Numbered from the stretch's first letter, positions 35,332 to 45,061 are shown. The stretch: 64,000 nt of DNA from an uncultured Bacteroides sp. (GCF_963677715.1 NZ_OY782495.1:1912001-1976000); one strand, 5' to 3'. Numbers and translations: made by a program. The notes: a model not told the origin generated them from the letters alone.

Positions 35332-35463
35332 TTAGTCAAGAAGAGAGAAGCCAATCATCATGATCAGCGCCAAAATGACAAGTGCCAGAAAAACAATCTT
35401 CACTACACGATTTGCCTGTAGCTCTTCTTTTTTACTGTGTGTTACTTTATGATTCTTGCCCAT
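35332..35463 (-). CDS. 43-residue single-pass membrane protein
   Basis: The minus-strand frame MGKNHKVTHSKKEELQANRV runs into one hydrophobic helix (VFLALVILALIMMIGFSLL) and stops after Asp. A positively charged N-terminus before one transmembrane segment indicates an inner-membrane microprotein with its N-terminus inside. A promoter-like pair lies just upstream (35521-35551). The clean composition and own promoter support a real gene. The function is unknown. It lies between prfB and the frameshifted porin, all on the same strand. Confidence 0.6.
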   Translation of the reverse strand: MGKNHKVTHSKKEELQANRVVKIVFLALVILALIMMIGFSLLD

Positions 35464-35520
35464 ACTGATTATAGTATTATATTTAACGATACAAAGATCT
35501 TACCCATTATTAGGTAAACT

Positions 35521-35551
35521 CAAAAGTACAAATAAAATAATAACACACAAG
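35521..35551 (-). promoter_or_regulatory. Candidate promoter of the 43-residue membrane protein
   Basis: On the minus strand CTTG (35548-35551) and TACTTTTG (35521-35528) are separated by 19 nt, close to the Bacteroidetes consensus. The ATG is 57 nt further on. Confidence 0.45.
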
Positions 35552-35610
35552 CAATAAGACAAGAAAAAAGTTCCCACCACCTGTTTAAAGATAGTGAGAA
35601 CCGTATTCTA

Positions 35611-36730
35611 TCAGTTTTCTCCTTCTGAGGAGAACTCCATAAGATATGCTTTAATGAAACCATCAATCTTTCCATCCATCACTCCATTTACATCGGAAGT
35701 CTGGAAGTTTGTTCGGTGGTCTTTTACTCGACGATCATCAAATACATAACTCCGTATTTGCGATCCCCATTCAATTTTCTTCTTTCCCGCTTCTATTTTA
35801 CGCTGCTCGGCCAATCGTTTCTGCAACTCACGATCATATAATTGTGAACGCAGCAAACGCATGGCATTCTCCCGGTTATCTAACTGCGAACGGGTTTCTG
35901 TATTCTCAATAAGTATCTCTTCTTCCTCTCCGGTTTCGAGATCTTTGTATTTATAGCGTAAACGTACGCCTGTCTCTACCTTATTTACATTCTGCCCACC
36001 GGCACCGCCCGAGCGAAACAAGTCCCACGAAATAGCTGCCTGATTAATTTGAACTTCAATGGTATCATCAACCAAAGGAGAAACAAAGACCGATGCAAAA
36101 GAAGTCATACGTTTACCTTGAGCATTATAAGGAGATACACGAACCAGACGATGCACCCCATTCTCTCCTTTCAGGTAACCATAAGCATAATCGCCTTCAA
36201 ATTGAATAGTGCAAGTTTTAATTCCTGCTTCATCTCCATCCTGAATATTTGATATTGTGGCTTTATAACCGTTGTCTTCAGCCCAACGAAGATACATGCG
36301 CATTAACATAGACGCCCAATCCTGACTTTCTGTTCCACCAGCTCCGGAATTAATTTTCAACACGCAGCCCAACTGGTCGGCTTCTTCACGAAGCATATTT
36401 TTCAACTCCAGATTTTCGAGCGCTTCCATTGTTTTAGCATAAGCCCCGTCCACCTCTTCTTCGGTAAGAAGCTCATCTTTATAAAAGTCAAAAGCCAGTT
36501 CTAACTCATCAGCCTGTGTTTTTATTTCGTAATACCCGTCAATCCACTTCTGCAAGCTTTTCACCAATATCATCTGCGCTTCCGCCTTTTTCTGGTCATC
36601 CCAAAAGCCGGGGGCCTGTGTCCTTAATTGCTCTTCTTCGACCTGAATTTTCTTCCCATCGATGTCAAAGGTACCTCCTCAACGCATCAGTGCGTTCTTT
36701 CACGTCTTTAAGTTGCTCAATAGTAATCAT
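35611..36730 (-). CDS. prfB: Peptide chain release factor 2, with programmed +1 frameshift
   Basis: RF2 releases finished proteins at UGA and UAA. Frame 1 starts at the ATG 36728-36730 and encodes 21 residues (MITIEQLKDVKERTDALRRY, then Leu). It meets an in-frame TGA at 36665-36667. The site reads AGGAGG, TAC, CTT, TGA, C: the anti-SD-binding AGGAGG three nt before the slippery CTT, exactly as in the classic autoregulated prfB. A +1 shift continues as DIDGKKIQVEEEQLRTQAPG and gives a protein of 372 residues. The catalytic GGQ is in RSGGAGGQNVNK. The stop-codon-recognition tripeptide, SPF in E. coli RF2, reads SPY here (RVSPYNAQGKRM). High RF2 would lower the frameshift, so expression is self-limiting. 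A consensus promoter lies upstream. Confidence 0.95.
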
Positions 36731-36754
36731 TATAGTTTTAAATTAATTTGAGTG

Positions 36755-36786
36755 CAAAGATAAATAAATTTTCATCGACAAACAAA
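36755..36786 (-). promoter_or_regulatory. Consensus promoter of prfB
   Basis: On the minus strand TTTG (36783-36786) and TATCTTTG (36755-36762) are separated by 20 nt; the ATG lies 25 nt after the -7 box. Confidence 0.65.
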
Positions 36787-36882
36787 CCTCGCCAGACCTT
36801 GTAGATAGATAATCAGAGACTTATAGCATAATAAGAGTAAACAACATAAAGCCTATCATCATTAAATGGGCCTCTTGTCTAT

Positions 36883-38688
36883 TTATTCCTGATACATGGC
36901 GTCAATCACTTCTTTATAATTCAGAGCAACAACTGCCCGCCTTAACTTCAGTGTATTAGTAAGTTCTCCACGCTCCATACTAAAAGGTTCGGGTAGCAGA
37001 GTAAATCGCTTTATCTGTTCGTAGTGAGCAAACTGTTGCTGCAATGTATCAATGCGTGCCCGAAAAAGTGCCATAATCTTAGGATGCTGGAGGAGATCGG
37101 TCATGTTTTTATATTCAACCCCTTTTTCTTTAGCATACTCTTTTACGAAATCATAAACCGGAATAATAAGAGCCGAAACAAATTTGCGTTGATCTGCAAT
37201 AATTGCTATCTGATCGATAAAACGGTCTACAACAAGCTTTGTTTCCAGAGCTTGCGGAGCAATATATTTACCGTTTGATGTTTTAAATAAATCTTTTATT
37301 CTCTCCGTGAGATAAAGTAACCCATCTTTCAAATAACCGGCATCGCCCGTATGAAACCAGCCTTCAGCATCAATAGTTGCTGCAGTAGCCTCACTCTTCT
37401 TATAATATCCTTTAGTAATGGTTTTACCGCGAAGCAGAATTTCATTATTCTCCCCTATTTTCAATTCCAGTCCCGGCATAACTTGCCCTACTGAACCAAT
37501 TTCATATCCTGTTTTCCAGGTACACGCCACTGTAGCAGTAGATTCCGTAAGTCCATAACCCGTAAGCATATCTATACCCACAGAATGTATAAATTCACAG
37601 ATTTCATCGGAAATTGCCGCACCGGCCGTTGGAAAGAAATTACCATTTTCTATTCCTATTGTTTTTTTGAGTAACAAATAAATAGTCTTCTCGTATAATT
37701 TATATTTTAGTTGAAGAATCAAAGGAGGGGTTTTCCCTTGACGCAGATAATCAATGTTATGCGTCTTACCAACTTTTATAGCATTCAGCATCAGCGCCTT
37801 TTTCATTCCGGTGGTCTCAGCTATTTTTTCTTGCACTCCTGCATAGACTTTCTCCCAGAAACGAGGTACGCTACACATCAATGTTGGACGAATCTCTTTA
37901 ATCGTCATCTGAATATCAGCCGGACGTAAGTTAATACAGGTCTGGACGCCTTTGCTAATGCAAAGGTAAACCCATGCCTTCTCAAACACATGAGTAAGAG
38001 GTAAGAAATTCATTGAAACATCTTGATCAGTCATACTCAATAAACGGACATCATGCGTATGAAAAGCTTCCAGATAACAAGAATGATGTAACATTACCCC
38101 TTTGGGTTCTCCGGTAGTTCCAGAGGTATAAAGAATATTAGCCAAATCATTCCCATTAGCACGCGCAGTACGTTCCTTTACAACAGCATAATGAGTTAAT
38201 CCTGCACCTAATTCCAACAATTCATCAAAATAAATAGAGGAAATATCACGAGGATTTTTTATTACCGAACAGTCGAAAATAATTAGTTTTTGAAGTGAAT
38301 GGCATAAACCGAAAACACTAAATGCCGTATCGTATTGGAACTGTTCACCAACAAACAGAAAACGTATCTGGGCATCATTAATAATGTATTGAGCTTGTGA
38401 AGGCGAACTTGTTGCATAAAGCGGAACAGTTACAGCCCTATTGGCAAAAGCGGAGAAATCTCCATATAAACATTCCGGCTTATTTTGAGAAAAAATGCCA
38501 ATGTTTTCTTCTTCCTCAACTCCGAGAGCAACAAGCGCATCTGCCGCTTGTTTTATCGTATCAGAAAACTGTTTCCAACTAACGGAAATCCATTGGGCTT
38601 TCTCATAGTCACGATATTTTAAGGCTATTTTTTCGCCATACTTTTCGGCCTGACGATGAACCAAGACAGATAAATGATGATAAGTCAT
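36883..38688 (-). CDS. AMP-dependent long-chain acyl-CoA synthetase
   Basis: This 601-residue member of the ANL superfamily activates a fatty acid to acyl-AMP and then acyl-CoA. The AMP-binding signature NILYTSGTTGEPKGVM is complete. Further motifs are TGYGLTESTATVACTW, GWFHTGDAGYLKDG and the hinge/C-terminal lysine region LTERIKDLFKTSNGKYIAPQ. It is of the FAA1/FadD long-chain type and soluble or membrane-associated. It is divergent from the ArgE-like gene; the two promoters lie in the 94-nt space between the start codons. It probably supports incorporation of exogenous fatty acids. Confidence 0.9.
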   Translation of the reverse strand: MTYHHLSVLVHRQAEKYGEKIALKYRDYEKAQWISVSWKQFSDTIKQAADALVALGVEEEENIGIFSQNKPECLYGDFSAFANRAVTVPLYATSSPSQAQYIINDAQIRFLFVGEQFQYDTAFSVFGLCHSLQKLIIFDCSVIKNPRDISSIYFDELLELGAGLTHYAVVKERTARANGNDLANILYTSGTTGEPKGVMLHHSCYLEAFHTHDVRLLSMTDQDVSMNFLPLTHVFEKAWVYLCISKGVQTCINLRPADIQMTIKEIRPTLMCSVPRFWEKVYAGVQEKIAETTGMKKALMLNAIKVGKTHNIDYLRQGKTPPLILQLKYKLYEKTIYLLLKKTIGIENGNFFPTAGAAISDEICEFIHSVGIDMLTGYGLTESTATVACTWKTGYEIGSVGQVMPGLELKIGENNEILLRGKTITKGYYKKSEATAATIDAEGWFHTGDAGYLKDGLLYLTERIKDLFKTSNGKYIAPQALETKLVVDRFIDQIAIIADQRKFVSALIIPVYDFVKEYAKEKGVEYKNMTDLLQHPKIMALFRARIDTLQQQFAHYEQIKRFTLLPEPFSMERGELTNTLKLRRAVVALNYKEVIDAMYQE

Positions 38689-38713
38689 ATCTTTTGTTGT
38701 TAGTAATTACATG

Positions 38714-38721
38714 CAAAGTTA
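38714..38721 (-). promoter_or_regulatory. Candidate -7 box of the acyl-CoA synthetase gene
   Basis: On the minus strand TAACTTTG matches TAnnTTTG, 25 nt before the ATG. The -33 region is poor. Confidence 0.45.
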
Positions 38722-38729
38722 TCGTTTAA

Positions 38730-38760
38730 TTTGGAACATTCTACATTTTATGTACATTTG
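38730..38760 (+). promoter_or_regulatory. Consensus promoter of the ArgE-like gene
   Basis: TTTG at 38730-38733 and TACATTTG at 38753-38760 are separated by 19 nt, a perfect consensus. It fixes the start of transcription near 38767 and rules out the in-frame ATG at 38711 as start codon. Confidence 0.75.
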
Positions 38761-38782
38761 CACATTACTATGCATTAGAAAA

Positions 38783-39853
38783 ATGATAAATAACAATTCT
38801 GAAATACTAATCGAAGCTGTTAGTTTACTAAAGTCACTGATCAAAATCCCCTCAATTAGTCGCGAAGAAGAGGCTGCTACCGATTTTTTGCAAAACTATA
38901 TAGAAGCCACGGGTATAGCAACCGGACGTAAAGGAAACAACATCTGGTGCCTTAGCCCGAAATTTGACTTAAGTAAACCAACTATCCTACTCAACTCTCA
39001 TATCGACACCGTAAAACCAGTTAACGGATGGCGTAAAGATCCCTTCACTCCACGTGAAGAAAACGGTAAATTGTATGGACTTGGCAGTAATGATGCCGGT
39101 GGAAGTTTAGTGACTATGCTACAGATATTCATGCAGCTATGCCGCAAGCAACAAGACTACAATCTGATTTTTCTGGCTTCTTGCGAAGAAGAAATATCAG
39201 GAAAAGGTGGCATAGAAAGTGTATTGTCCGAATTGCCCCCTATTTCTTTTGCCATCGTTGGCGAACCAACAGAAATGCATCCTGCCATAGCAGAAAAAGG
39301 ATTAATGGTATTAGACATAACAACTACCGGCCGTGCCGGCCATGCCGCACGTAACGAGGGAGAAAATGCTATTTATAAAGCATTGGAAGATATCGCATGG
39401 TTTCGGGACTATCATTTTGAAAAAGAATCGCCTTTGCTTGGCCCTGTAAAAATGAGTGTAACCCAAATCAATGCCGGAACTCAGCATAATGTGATTCCCG
39501 ATTGCTGCACCTTTGTAGTAGATGTCCGCAGCAACGAACTCTACTCAAACGAAGAACTCTTCGCAAAAATCAGTCAACACATATCCAGCGAAGCCAAAGC
39601 CCGTTCTTTCCGTTTAAACTCATCATTGATTACCGAAAAACATCCCTTTGTTCAGAAAGCAATCAAGCTAGGCAGAGTACCTTTCGGCTCTCCTACCCTT
39701 TCCGATCAATCACTAATGCCTTTCCCTTCTTTAAAGATGGGGCCCGGACGCTCTGCGCGCTCGCACACAGCGGATGAATACATCATGATAAAAGAAATGG
39801 AAGAAGCGATAGAACTTTATATAAAAATATTAGACGGACTAAAGATGATATAG
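38783..39853 (+). CDS. argE: M20-family deacylase, ArgE/acetylornithine deacetylase-like
   Basis: This 356-residue cytosolic metallopeptidase-fold enzyme starts MINNNSEILIEAVSLLKSLI. Zinc ligands and catalytic residues are in place: LLNSHIDTVKP (His, Asp), GLGSNDAGG (Asp), SCEEEISG (catalytic Glu and ligand), and the C-terminal GPGRSARSHTADEYI (His). A dimerisation domain lies between. The family removes an N-acyl group from ornithine or citrulline in arginine biosynthesis; Bacteroides are known to use N-succinyl- or N-acetyl-ornithine routes, so the acyl group is open. The start is set by the consensus promoter at 38730-38760. No other arg genes are nearby. Other M20 amino-acylases are an alternative. 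Confidence 0.82.
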   Translation: MINNNSEILIEAVSLLKSLIKIPSISREEEAATDFLQNYIEATGIATGRKGNNIWCLSPKFDLSKPTILLNSHIDTVKPVNGWRKDPFTPREENGKLYGLGSNDAGGSLVTMLQIFMQLCRKQQDYNLIFLASCEEEISGKGGIESVLSELPPISFAIVGEPTEMHPAIAEKGLMVLDITTTGRAGHAARNEGENAIYKALEDIAWFRDYHFEKESPLLGPVKMSVTQINAGTQHNVIPDCCTFVVDVRSNELYSNEELFAKISQHISSEAKARSFRLNSSLITEKHPFVQKAIKLGRVPFGSPTLSDQSLMPFPSLKMGPGRSARSHTADEYIMIKEMEEAIELYIKILDGLKMI

Positions 39854-40127
39854 CAATATTGTATCCGGTCTATATTAGAACCTCTGCAACAGAAAACCGG
39901 AAAAACGATTTCTTGCTCTTCATTATCAAAAAAGGCCTTTCTTAATAAATAAATGTCAATTTACCGCCTTTCAACGAATCATTATGTGAAATGCGAAAAT
40001 CTATTATTCGTTTTTCATTAAAATAAATGCCTTTAATCAAAGCATTGAGATGACGTTTCTTGTACCCTCAGATGAATTAAACTACACGAAAGGAGCAAAA
40101 AGAAAATCCGAATCCTTCTCATCATTT

Positions 40128-41261
40128 TTATTTGTTTACAGAAAACTTAAAGATACAATGGCTATTATATTTCTCGCCAGGACGTAATACAGCCGAAGGC
40201 CACTCCGGTTTGTTCGGAGTATCTGGATATTTTTGTGTCTCAAGACAAACAGAAGCTCGCTTATTATATACAATGCCTTTCTTACCGGTCAACGAACCAT
40301 CTAAAAAGTTACCCGTATACACCTGTATTCCAGGTTCATTGGTATAAACATCAAGTACAATACCTGTTTTGGTAGATTCTAAAGAAGCACATTTACGAGT
40401 GATGTCGCCCTTAGTATTGAGCACCCAGTTATGATCATATCCATTCCCGTTTTTAAGCTGTACAAACTCATAGTTATCAATGCGTTTACCAATCGGCGTA
40501 GGAGTACGGAAGTCCATTGGTGTACCCTCTACCGGTACAATCTCACCCGTGGTCATAAAAGTACTATCAACAGGAGTATATGAGTCGGCATTCACCATCA
40601 GCAAATGATCGGCATTACTGCCAGCATCTCCATCAAGATTAAAATATGAATGGTTTGTCATGTTGACAATGGTAGGTTTATCAGTTTCAGCTTCGTACCG
40701 AATATCAATCGCATTATCATCTGTCAATTTCATAATCACTTTACAGGTTATATTACCCGGAAAACCTTCCTCACCGTCTTTCGACACATAAGTAAGTTCC
40801 AATTCCTGAGGATTAATCTGTTTGGCGTCATACACCTGATATTGAAAACCTTTCGGCCCACCATGCAGGCAATGACCATAATTATTTCGTGGCAACTGAT
40901 ATGCTACGTTATCAAGTACAAATTTTCCTTGATTAATACGGTTGGCATAACGTCCAATACTGGCACCGAAATCTGACGGCTTATTAATATAATCCTGTAC
41001 GGAATCAAATCCAAGAACAACGTCTTTCATTACTCCGCTTTTATCGGGCACCATTACAGAAACAATACGTCCCCCGAAATTAGTTACGCAAACTTCCATT
41101 TTGTTTTTATTACGAAGCACGTACAAATCTGTTCTTTTACCATTTACTTCCGTTTGGAAGTTACTCTTCAACAAGCCAGAATCAGTGACTGTTTTTTCTG
41201 TCTCCGCACAACTAGCAACGAAGAGAGCGCTCAGTGTCCACATTAATAATTTCTTCATCAT
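40128..41261 (-). CDS. galM: Aldose 1-epimerase (mutarotase), exported lipoprotein form
   Basis: This 377-residue protein interconverts alpha and beta anomers of aldoses. An N-terminal lipobox (ALFVASC, Cys18) makes this a periplasmic lipoprotein rather than a cytosolic GalM. Family marks are FGASIGRYANRINQGKF, GHCLHGGPKGFQYQVYDAK, the catalytic-type histidine in TNHSYFNLDG, and the C-terminal VCLETQKYPDTPNKPEWP containing the catalytic Glu. It is the last gene of the tight six-gene mannan operon (16-nt gap), where it would equilibrate mannose or mannobiose anomers released by the mannosidases. Confidence 0.9.
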   Translation of the reverse strand: MMKKLLMWTLSALFVASCAETEKTVTDSGLLKSNFQTEVNGKRTDLYVLRNKNKMEVCVTNFGGRIVSVMVPDKSGVMKDVVLGFDSVQDYINKPSDFGASIGRYANRINQGKFVLDNVAYQLPRNNYGHCLHGGPKGFQYQVYDAKQINPQELELTYVSKDGEEGFPGNITCKVIMKLTDDNAIDIRYEAETDKPTIVNMTNHSYFNLDGDAGSNADHLLMVNADSYTPVDSTFMTTGEIVPVEGTPMDFRTPTPIGKRIDNYEFVQLKNGNGYDHNWVLNTKGDITRKCASLESTKTGIVLDVYTNEPGIQVYTGNFLDGSLTGKKGIVYNKRASVCLETQKYPDTPNKPEWPSAVLRPGEKYNSHCIFKFSVNK

Positions 41262-41277
41262 GATATTATTTTAAATT

Positions 41278-42747
41278 CTATTGTATACTATTCAGTAGAT
41301 CAATCTTTCCATCATTTACAAGTTTCAAAATCAATTCTCCAAACAACGTATTTTGCCAGGCAAACCAAGCACGCGTAAATTTCTGCGGATTATCTTTGTA
41401 AAACGATTCATGCATAAATCCGGTATCGGCGTCCGTATCCATTAACATCTTGATGCACGATTTTATTTCATCGTTATCTTGGCTGGTAAAAGCCTTCATC
41501 ATAATGCTCATAGGCCATATCATGTCATAACCAACATGAGGACCACCAATACCTTCTCCAGCTTTTCCTTTGAAGAAATAAGGATTATCTTCACTCCACA
41601 CAAAGCGACGTGTATTCTTATAAATAGGATCATCAGCTTTGATGTCTCCCAAATAAGGCATTGCTAATAGGCTCGGAATATTAGCATCATCCATAAGCAA
41701 ACGATTACCAAAGCCATCTACTTCAAAAGCATATATCTGCCCATATTTCGGATGATTATAGACAGCGTACTCCTTCAGTGCAACTTGTACCTCATCAGCC
41801 AATGCCTTACATTCATCGACTAATGAAGTTTCTTTATTAACTGCCTCCAGAATTTCTGCAGCTTTACGCAATGAAGATACCGCAAAGAAGTTAGAAGGAA
41901 TCAGAAATTGAAAAGTCGTCGCATCATCCGAAGGACGGAATGCAGAAGCAATCAAACCTACCGGTTTAACTGGATTACCCCAGCCGTCATTTGTCATGGT
42001 ATCGAGTGCACGTTCCGTTTTACGTTGGAATTTGTATGTCCCATTTCCTTCTTTACGCTGTTGCTCTCTGAAAGTACGAAGAATATTCCTGATAGCTTGA
42101 ACCCATTCATCATTGAAGATACTGACATCTCCTGTTACTTTCCAATACTGATATGCTAAACGAATGGGATAACACAATGAATCAATTTCCCATTTACGTT
42201 CATGCAATTCGGGCTTCATATCCGTAAGGTCGCTCATCCAATCCCCTCCTACAGGTCCATCATTAAAAGCGTTAGCATAAGAATCAATATTAATGCATTT
42301 AAGCTGACGGCTAATAACGCCGACAAGCATTTTCTTCAATTCCTTATCTTTGTTAGCAAACTGTACATATGGCCAAACCTGAGCACCGGAATCGCGAAGC
42401 CACATAGCATGAATGTCGCCTGTATATACAAAGGTATCCGGTTTACCGTCTTTACCTATACGAAAGTGCACTGTAGTGTCCAGCGTATTAGGGAAACAAT
42501 TAGTAAACATCCAGGCAAGCTTTGCATTCTTCAACATTTTCTGCACACGAACAATTTCGTCCTCAACCGCCTGCGAACGGAATAATCTTTTAGTAACTTC
42601 AGGACGGTTATCCTTCCGAATAGCGTCAGTAACACAAGTATATTCGGGCATGAACCCTTCCGATGCAAAAGCAGAAGAAGAAGAGCATAGCAGTGCCGCT
42701 GTAGCAAAACAATATCCAAAAAGTTTATTTGTTTTATTTTGTGACAT
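41278..42747 (-). CDS. GH125 exo-alpha-1,6-mannosidase
   Basis: This 489-residue exported enzyme has an N-terminal signal (FATAALLCSSSSAFA). GH125 signature stretches are present: DTFVYTGDIHAMWLRDSGAQ, NDGPVGGDWMSDLTDMKPEL, ERKWEIDSLCYPIRLAY, LLMDDANIPSLLAMPYLGD and IGGPHVGYDMIWPMSIMMKA. The (alpha/alpha)6 family removes single alpha-1,6-linked mannoses by inversion. Together with GH76 (endo) and GH92 (side-chain) enzymes in the same operon it would finish degradation of the alpha-1,6 backbone of mannan or of high-mannose glycans. The gap to the GH92 gene is 16 nt. Confidence 0.92.
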   Translation of the reverse strand: MSQNKTNKLFGYCFATAALLCSSSSAFASEGFMPEYTCVTDAIRKDNRPEVTKRLFRSQAVEDEIVRVQKMLKNAKLAWMFTNCFPNTLDTTVHFRIGKDGKPDTFVYTGDIHAMWLRDSGAQVWPYVQFANKDKELKKMLVGVISRQLKCINIDSYANAFNDGPVGGDWMSDLTDMKPELHERKWEIDSLCYPIRLAYQYWKVTGDVSIFNDEWVQAIRNILRTFREQQRKEGNGTYKFQRKTERALDTMTNDGWGNPVKPVGLIASAFRPSDDATTFQFLIPSNFFAVSSLRKAAEILEAVNKETSLVDECKALADEVQVALKEYAVYNHPKYGQIYAFEVDGFGNRLLMDDANIPSLLAMPYLGDIKADDPIYKNTRRFVWSEDNPYFFKGKAGEGIGGPHVGYDMIWPMSIMMKAFTSQDNDEIKSCIKMLMDTDADTGFMHESFYKDNPQKFTRAWFAWQNTLFGELILKLVNDGKIDLLNSIQ

Positions 42748-42763
42748 AAATCTATTCTTTTAG

Positions 42764-45049
42764 TTATTTTTTTAGCTCTTTTGAAAAGGAATAAGGAAAA
42801 TCCAATTCATCGATACCACGTTGCATATTGGGCTTAGCACCCATCTTAAAAGAAATAGTAGCACCATCCATCAAATCTTGATGAGTCAGATAATTCTTAG
42901 TATAGTCCTTGCCGTTCAGAGTCATAGCTGAAATATAGCGATTCTCTTTGCTATTATCCGATGCATCGATCGTTACAGTCTTACCATTTTCCAGATGCAG
43001 TTTCATTTCATGGAAATACGGAGTACCAAGTACATATTGATTTGCCCCGGGACATACGGGATAAAAGCCCATAGCAGAAAATACATACCAGGCAGAAGTC
43101 TGACCATTATCTTCGTCGCCACAATAGCCATCAGGAGCAGACGTATAAAGTTTATCCATTACCTCACGAATCCAATACTGTGTCTTCCAGGGTTGTCCCG
43201 AATAGTTATATAAATAAAGCATGTGCTGTATCGGCTGATTACCATGTGCATATTGCCCCATATTCATAATCTGCATTTCACGTATTTCATGAATTACTCC
43301 CCCATAATAGCTATCATCAAATACAGGAGGTAAAATAAAGACAGAATCCATCATTTGATTAAAGGAATCTTTTCCACCCATCAAATCTATCAACCCCTGA
43401 GGATCATGAAAAACAGACCAAGTGTAATGCCAGCTGTTACCTTCCGTAAAAGCATCACCCCATTTCAACGGGTTAAATGGTGACTGAAACACACCATTTT
43501 CATTCTTTCCACGCATCAGTTTATGCTCAGGGTCAAACAGATTTTTATAGTTCATAGCCCGTTTAGCGTATATAGCAATCTCTTTTTTCGGTTTGTGCAG
43601 TGCACATCCCAATTGATAAATAGACCAATCATCAAATGCATATTCCAACGTGCGGGCAGCATTTTCATTAATACCTACATTATAAGGCACATATCCCAGT
43701 TTATTATAATATTCAAATCCAAGTCTACCTGTTGAAGCGACTTGAGGATGTACGCTATTTGCTCCATGTTTAAGGGCTTTCCAAAGCGTTTCAATATCGT
43801 ATCCTCTTAAACCTTTCAAGTAAGCATCGGCTACAATAGAAGCAGAGTTATTACCCACCATGCATCCTCTGTGCCCAGGACTTGCCCATTCGGGAAGAAA
43901 TCCACTTTCCTTATAGGCGTTTACTAACCCTTCCTGCATCTTTGCATTCATTGAAGGATACATAAGGTTCAGGAAAGGAAACAAACAACGGAAAGTATCC
44001 CAAAAACCGGTATCAGTAAACATATACCCCGGCAATACTTTTCCGTTATAGGGACTGTAATGTATTGCATTACCATTAGCATCAAATTCATAGAAACTTC
44101 TCGGAAAGAGTACCGAGCGATACAGACAAGAATAAAAAGTACGAAGATGATCAACATCATTATCTTCCACTTCAATACGACCAAGAACATTATTCCATTT
44201 CTGACGCCCTTTAGCAGCAACTTCGTCTATACTACTCTTGCCTAACTCTTTCAGATTCAGTTCAGCTTGTTCGAGGCTGATAAAAGAAGAAGCCACACGT
44301 ACATTTACCTCTTCTCCCTTACGAGTAACAAAACCAATGATACCTCCTGCATGATTTTCTTTTACCTCAACACTGTTTTCCAAGATCTTCCCATTGCTTA
44401 CCGTTGCATTATAGGTAAAAGGTTTATCGAATATCAGCACAAAGTAATTCTTAAAATTCTGGGGCACACCACCACTGTTTTTAGTAGTGTAACCAATAAT
44501 TTTATTTTCTTCAGGAATGATCTTTATATACGCCCCCCCGTCAAAAGCATCTATCACCACATACGAATTTTCGCTTTTTGGGAAAGTAAAGCGAAAGGCA
44601 ACAGCTCTCTCAGTAGGAGCCATCTCGGCAGTCACATCAAAATCTGCAAGATAAGTTTTATAATAATAGGGCTTTACTATCTCAGCCTTGTGCGAGAACC
44701 AGCTGGCACGCTGATCCTGATCGAATACTACTTTCCCTGTAATTGGCATAATGGCAAACTGACCATAGTCATTAATCCAGGGACTTGGCTGGTGGGTTTG
44801 TTTAAAACCTCTGATTTTATCAGCATCATAGGTATATAACCATCCGTCGCCCATCTTACCCGTTTGTGATACCCAAAAGTTCATACCCCAAGGAAGTGCA
44901 ATGGCCGGATATGTGTTTCCCGTTGATAAGGAATGCTTGGATTGCGAACCAATCAACGGATTGACATAATCCACCGGACTGATTACATTTTTAGCTCCGA
45001 CACCCCATCCAGTTAGCAGGCAAATTAATAATAATGCTATTTTCTTCAT
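42764..45049 (-). CDS. GH92 alpha-mannosidase
   Basis: This 761-residue exported exo-alpha-mannosidase is calcium-dependent and inverting. The N-terminal signal (LLICLLTGWGVGA) is followed by VDYVNPLIGSQSKHSLSTGN and YPAIALPWGMNFWVSQTGKM, the usual GH92 entry. The catalytic barrel contains FWDTFRCLFPFLNLMYP, LPEWASPGHRGCMVGNNSAS and the hallmark GYCGDEDNGQTSAWYVFSAM followed by GFYPVCPGANQYVLGTPYF. GH92 enzymes remove alpha-1,2, 1,3, 1,4 or 1,6 mannose; the exact linkage cannot be read from sequence. It sits 12 nt downstream of the DUF4965 gene. Confidence 0.95.
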   Translation of the reverse strand: MKKIALLLICLLTGWGVGAKNVISPVDYVNPLIGSQSKHSLSTGNTYPAIALPWGMNFWVSQTGKMGDGWLYTYDADKIRGFKQTHQPSPWINDYGQFAIMPITGKVVFDQDQRASWFSHKAEIVKPYYYKTYLADFDVTAEMAPTERAVAFRFTFPKSENSYVVIDAFDGGAYIKIIPEENKIIGYTTKNSGGVPQNFKNYFVLIFDKPFTYNATVSNGKILENSVEVKENHAGGIIGFVTRKGEEVNVRVASSFISLEQAELNLKELGKSSIDEVAAKGRQKWNNVLGRIEVEDNDVDHLRTFYSCLYRSVLFPRSFYEFDANGNAIHYSPYNGKVLPGYMFTDTGFWDTFRCLFPFLNLMYPSMNAKMQEGLVNAYKESGFLPEWASPGHRGCMVGNNSASIVADAYLKGLRGYDIETLWKALKHGANSVHPQVASTGRLGFEYYNKLGYVPYNVGINENAARTLEYAFDDWSIYQLGCALHKPKKEIAIYAKRAMNYKNLFDPEHKLMRGKNENGVFQSPFNPLKWGDAFTEGNSWHYTWSVFHDPQGLIDLMGGKDSFNQMMDSVFILPPVFDDSYYGGVIHEIREMQIMNMGQYAHGNQPIQHMLYLYNYSGQPWKTQYWIREVMDKLYTSAPDGYCGDEDNGQTSAWYVFSAMGFYPVCPGANQYVLGTPYFHEMKLHLENGKTVTIDASDNSKENRYISAMTLNGKDYTKNYLTHQDLMDGATISFKMGAKPNMQRGIDELDFPYSFSKELKK

Positions 45050-45061
45050 AGTTCTGTTATA

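Noticed and set aside
36516-36746. 76-codon plus-strand frame opposite the prfB start
   Set aside because: It is a shadow of prfB; the frameshift site and RF2 coding on the minus strand explain the region.
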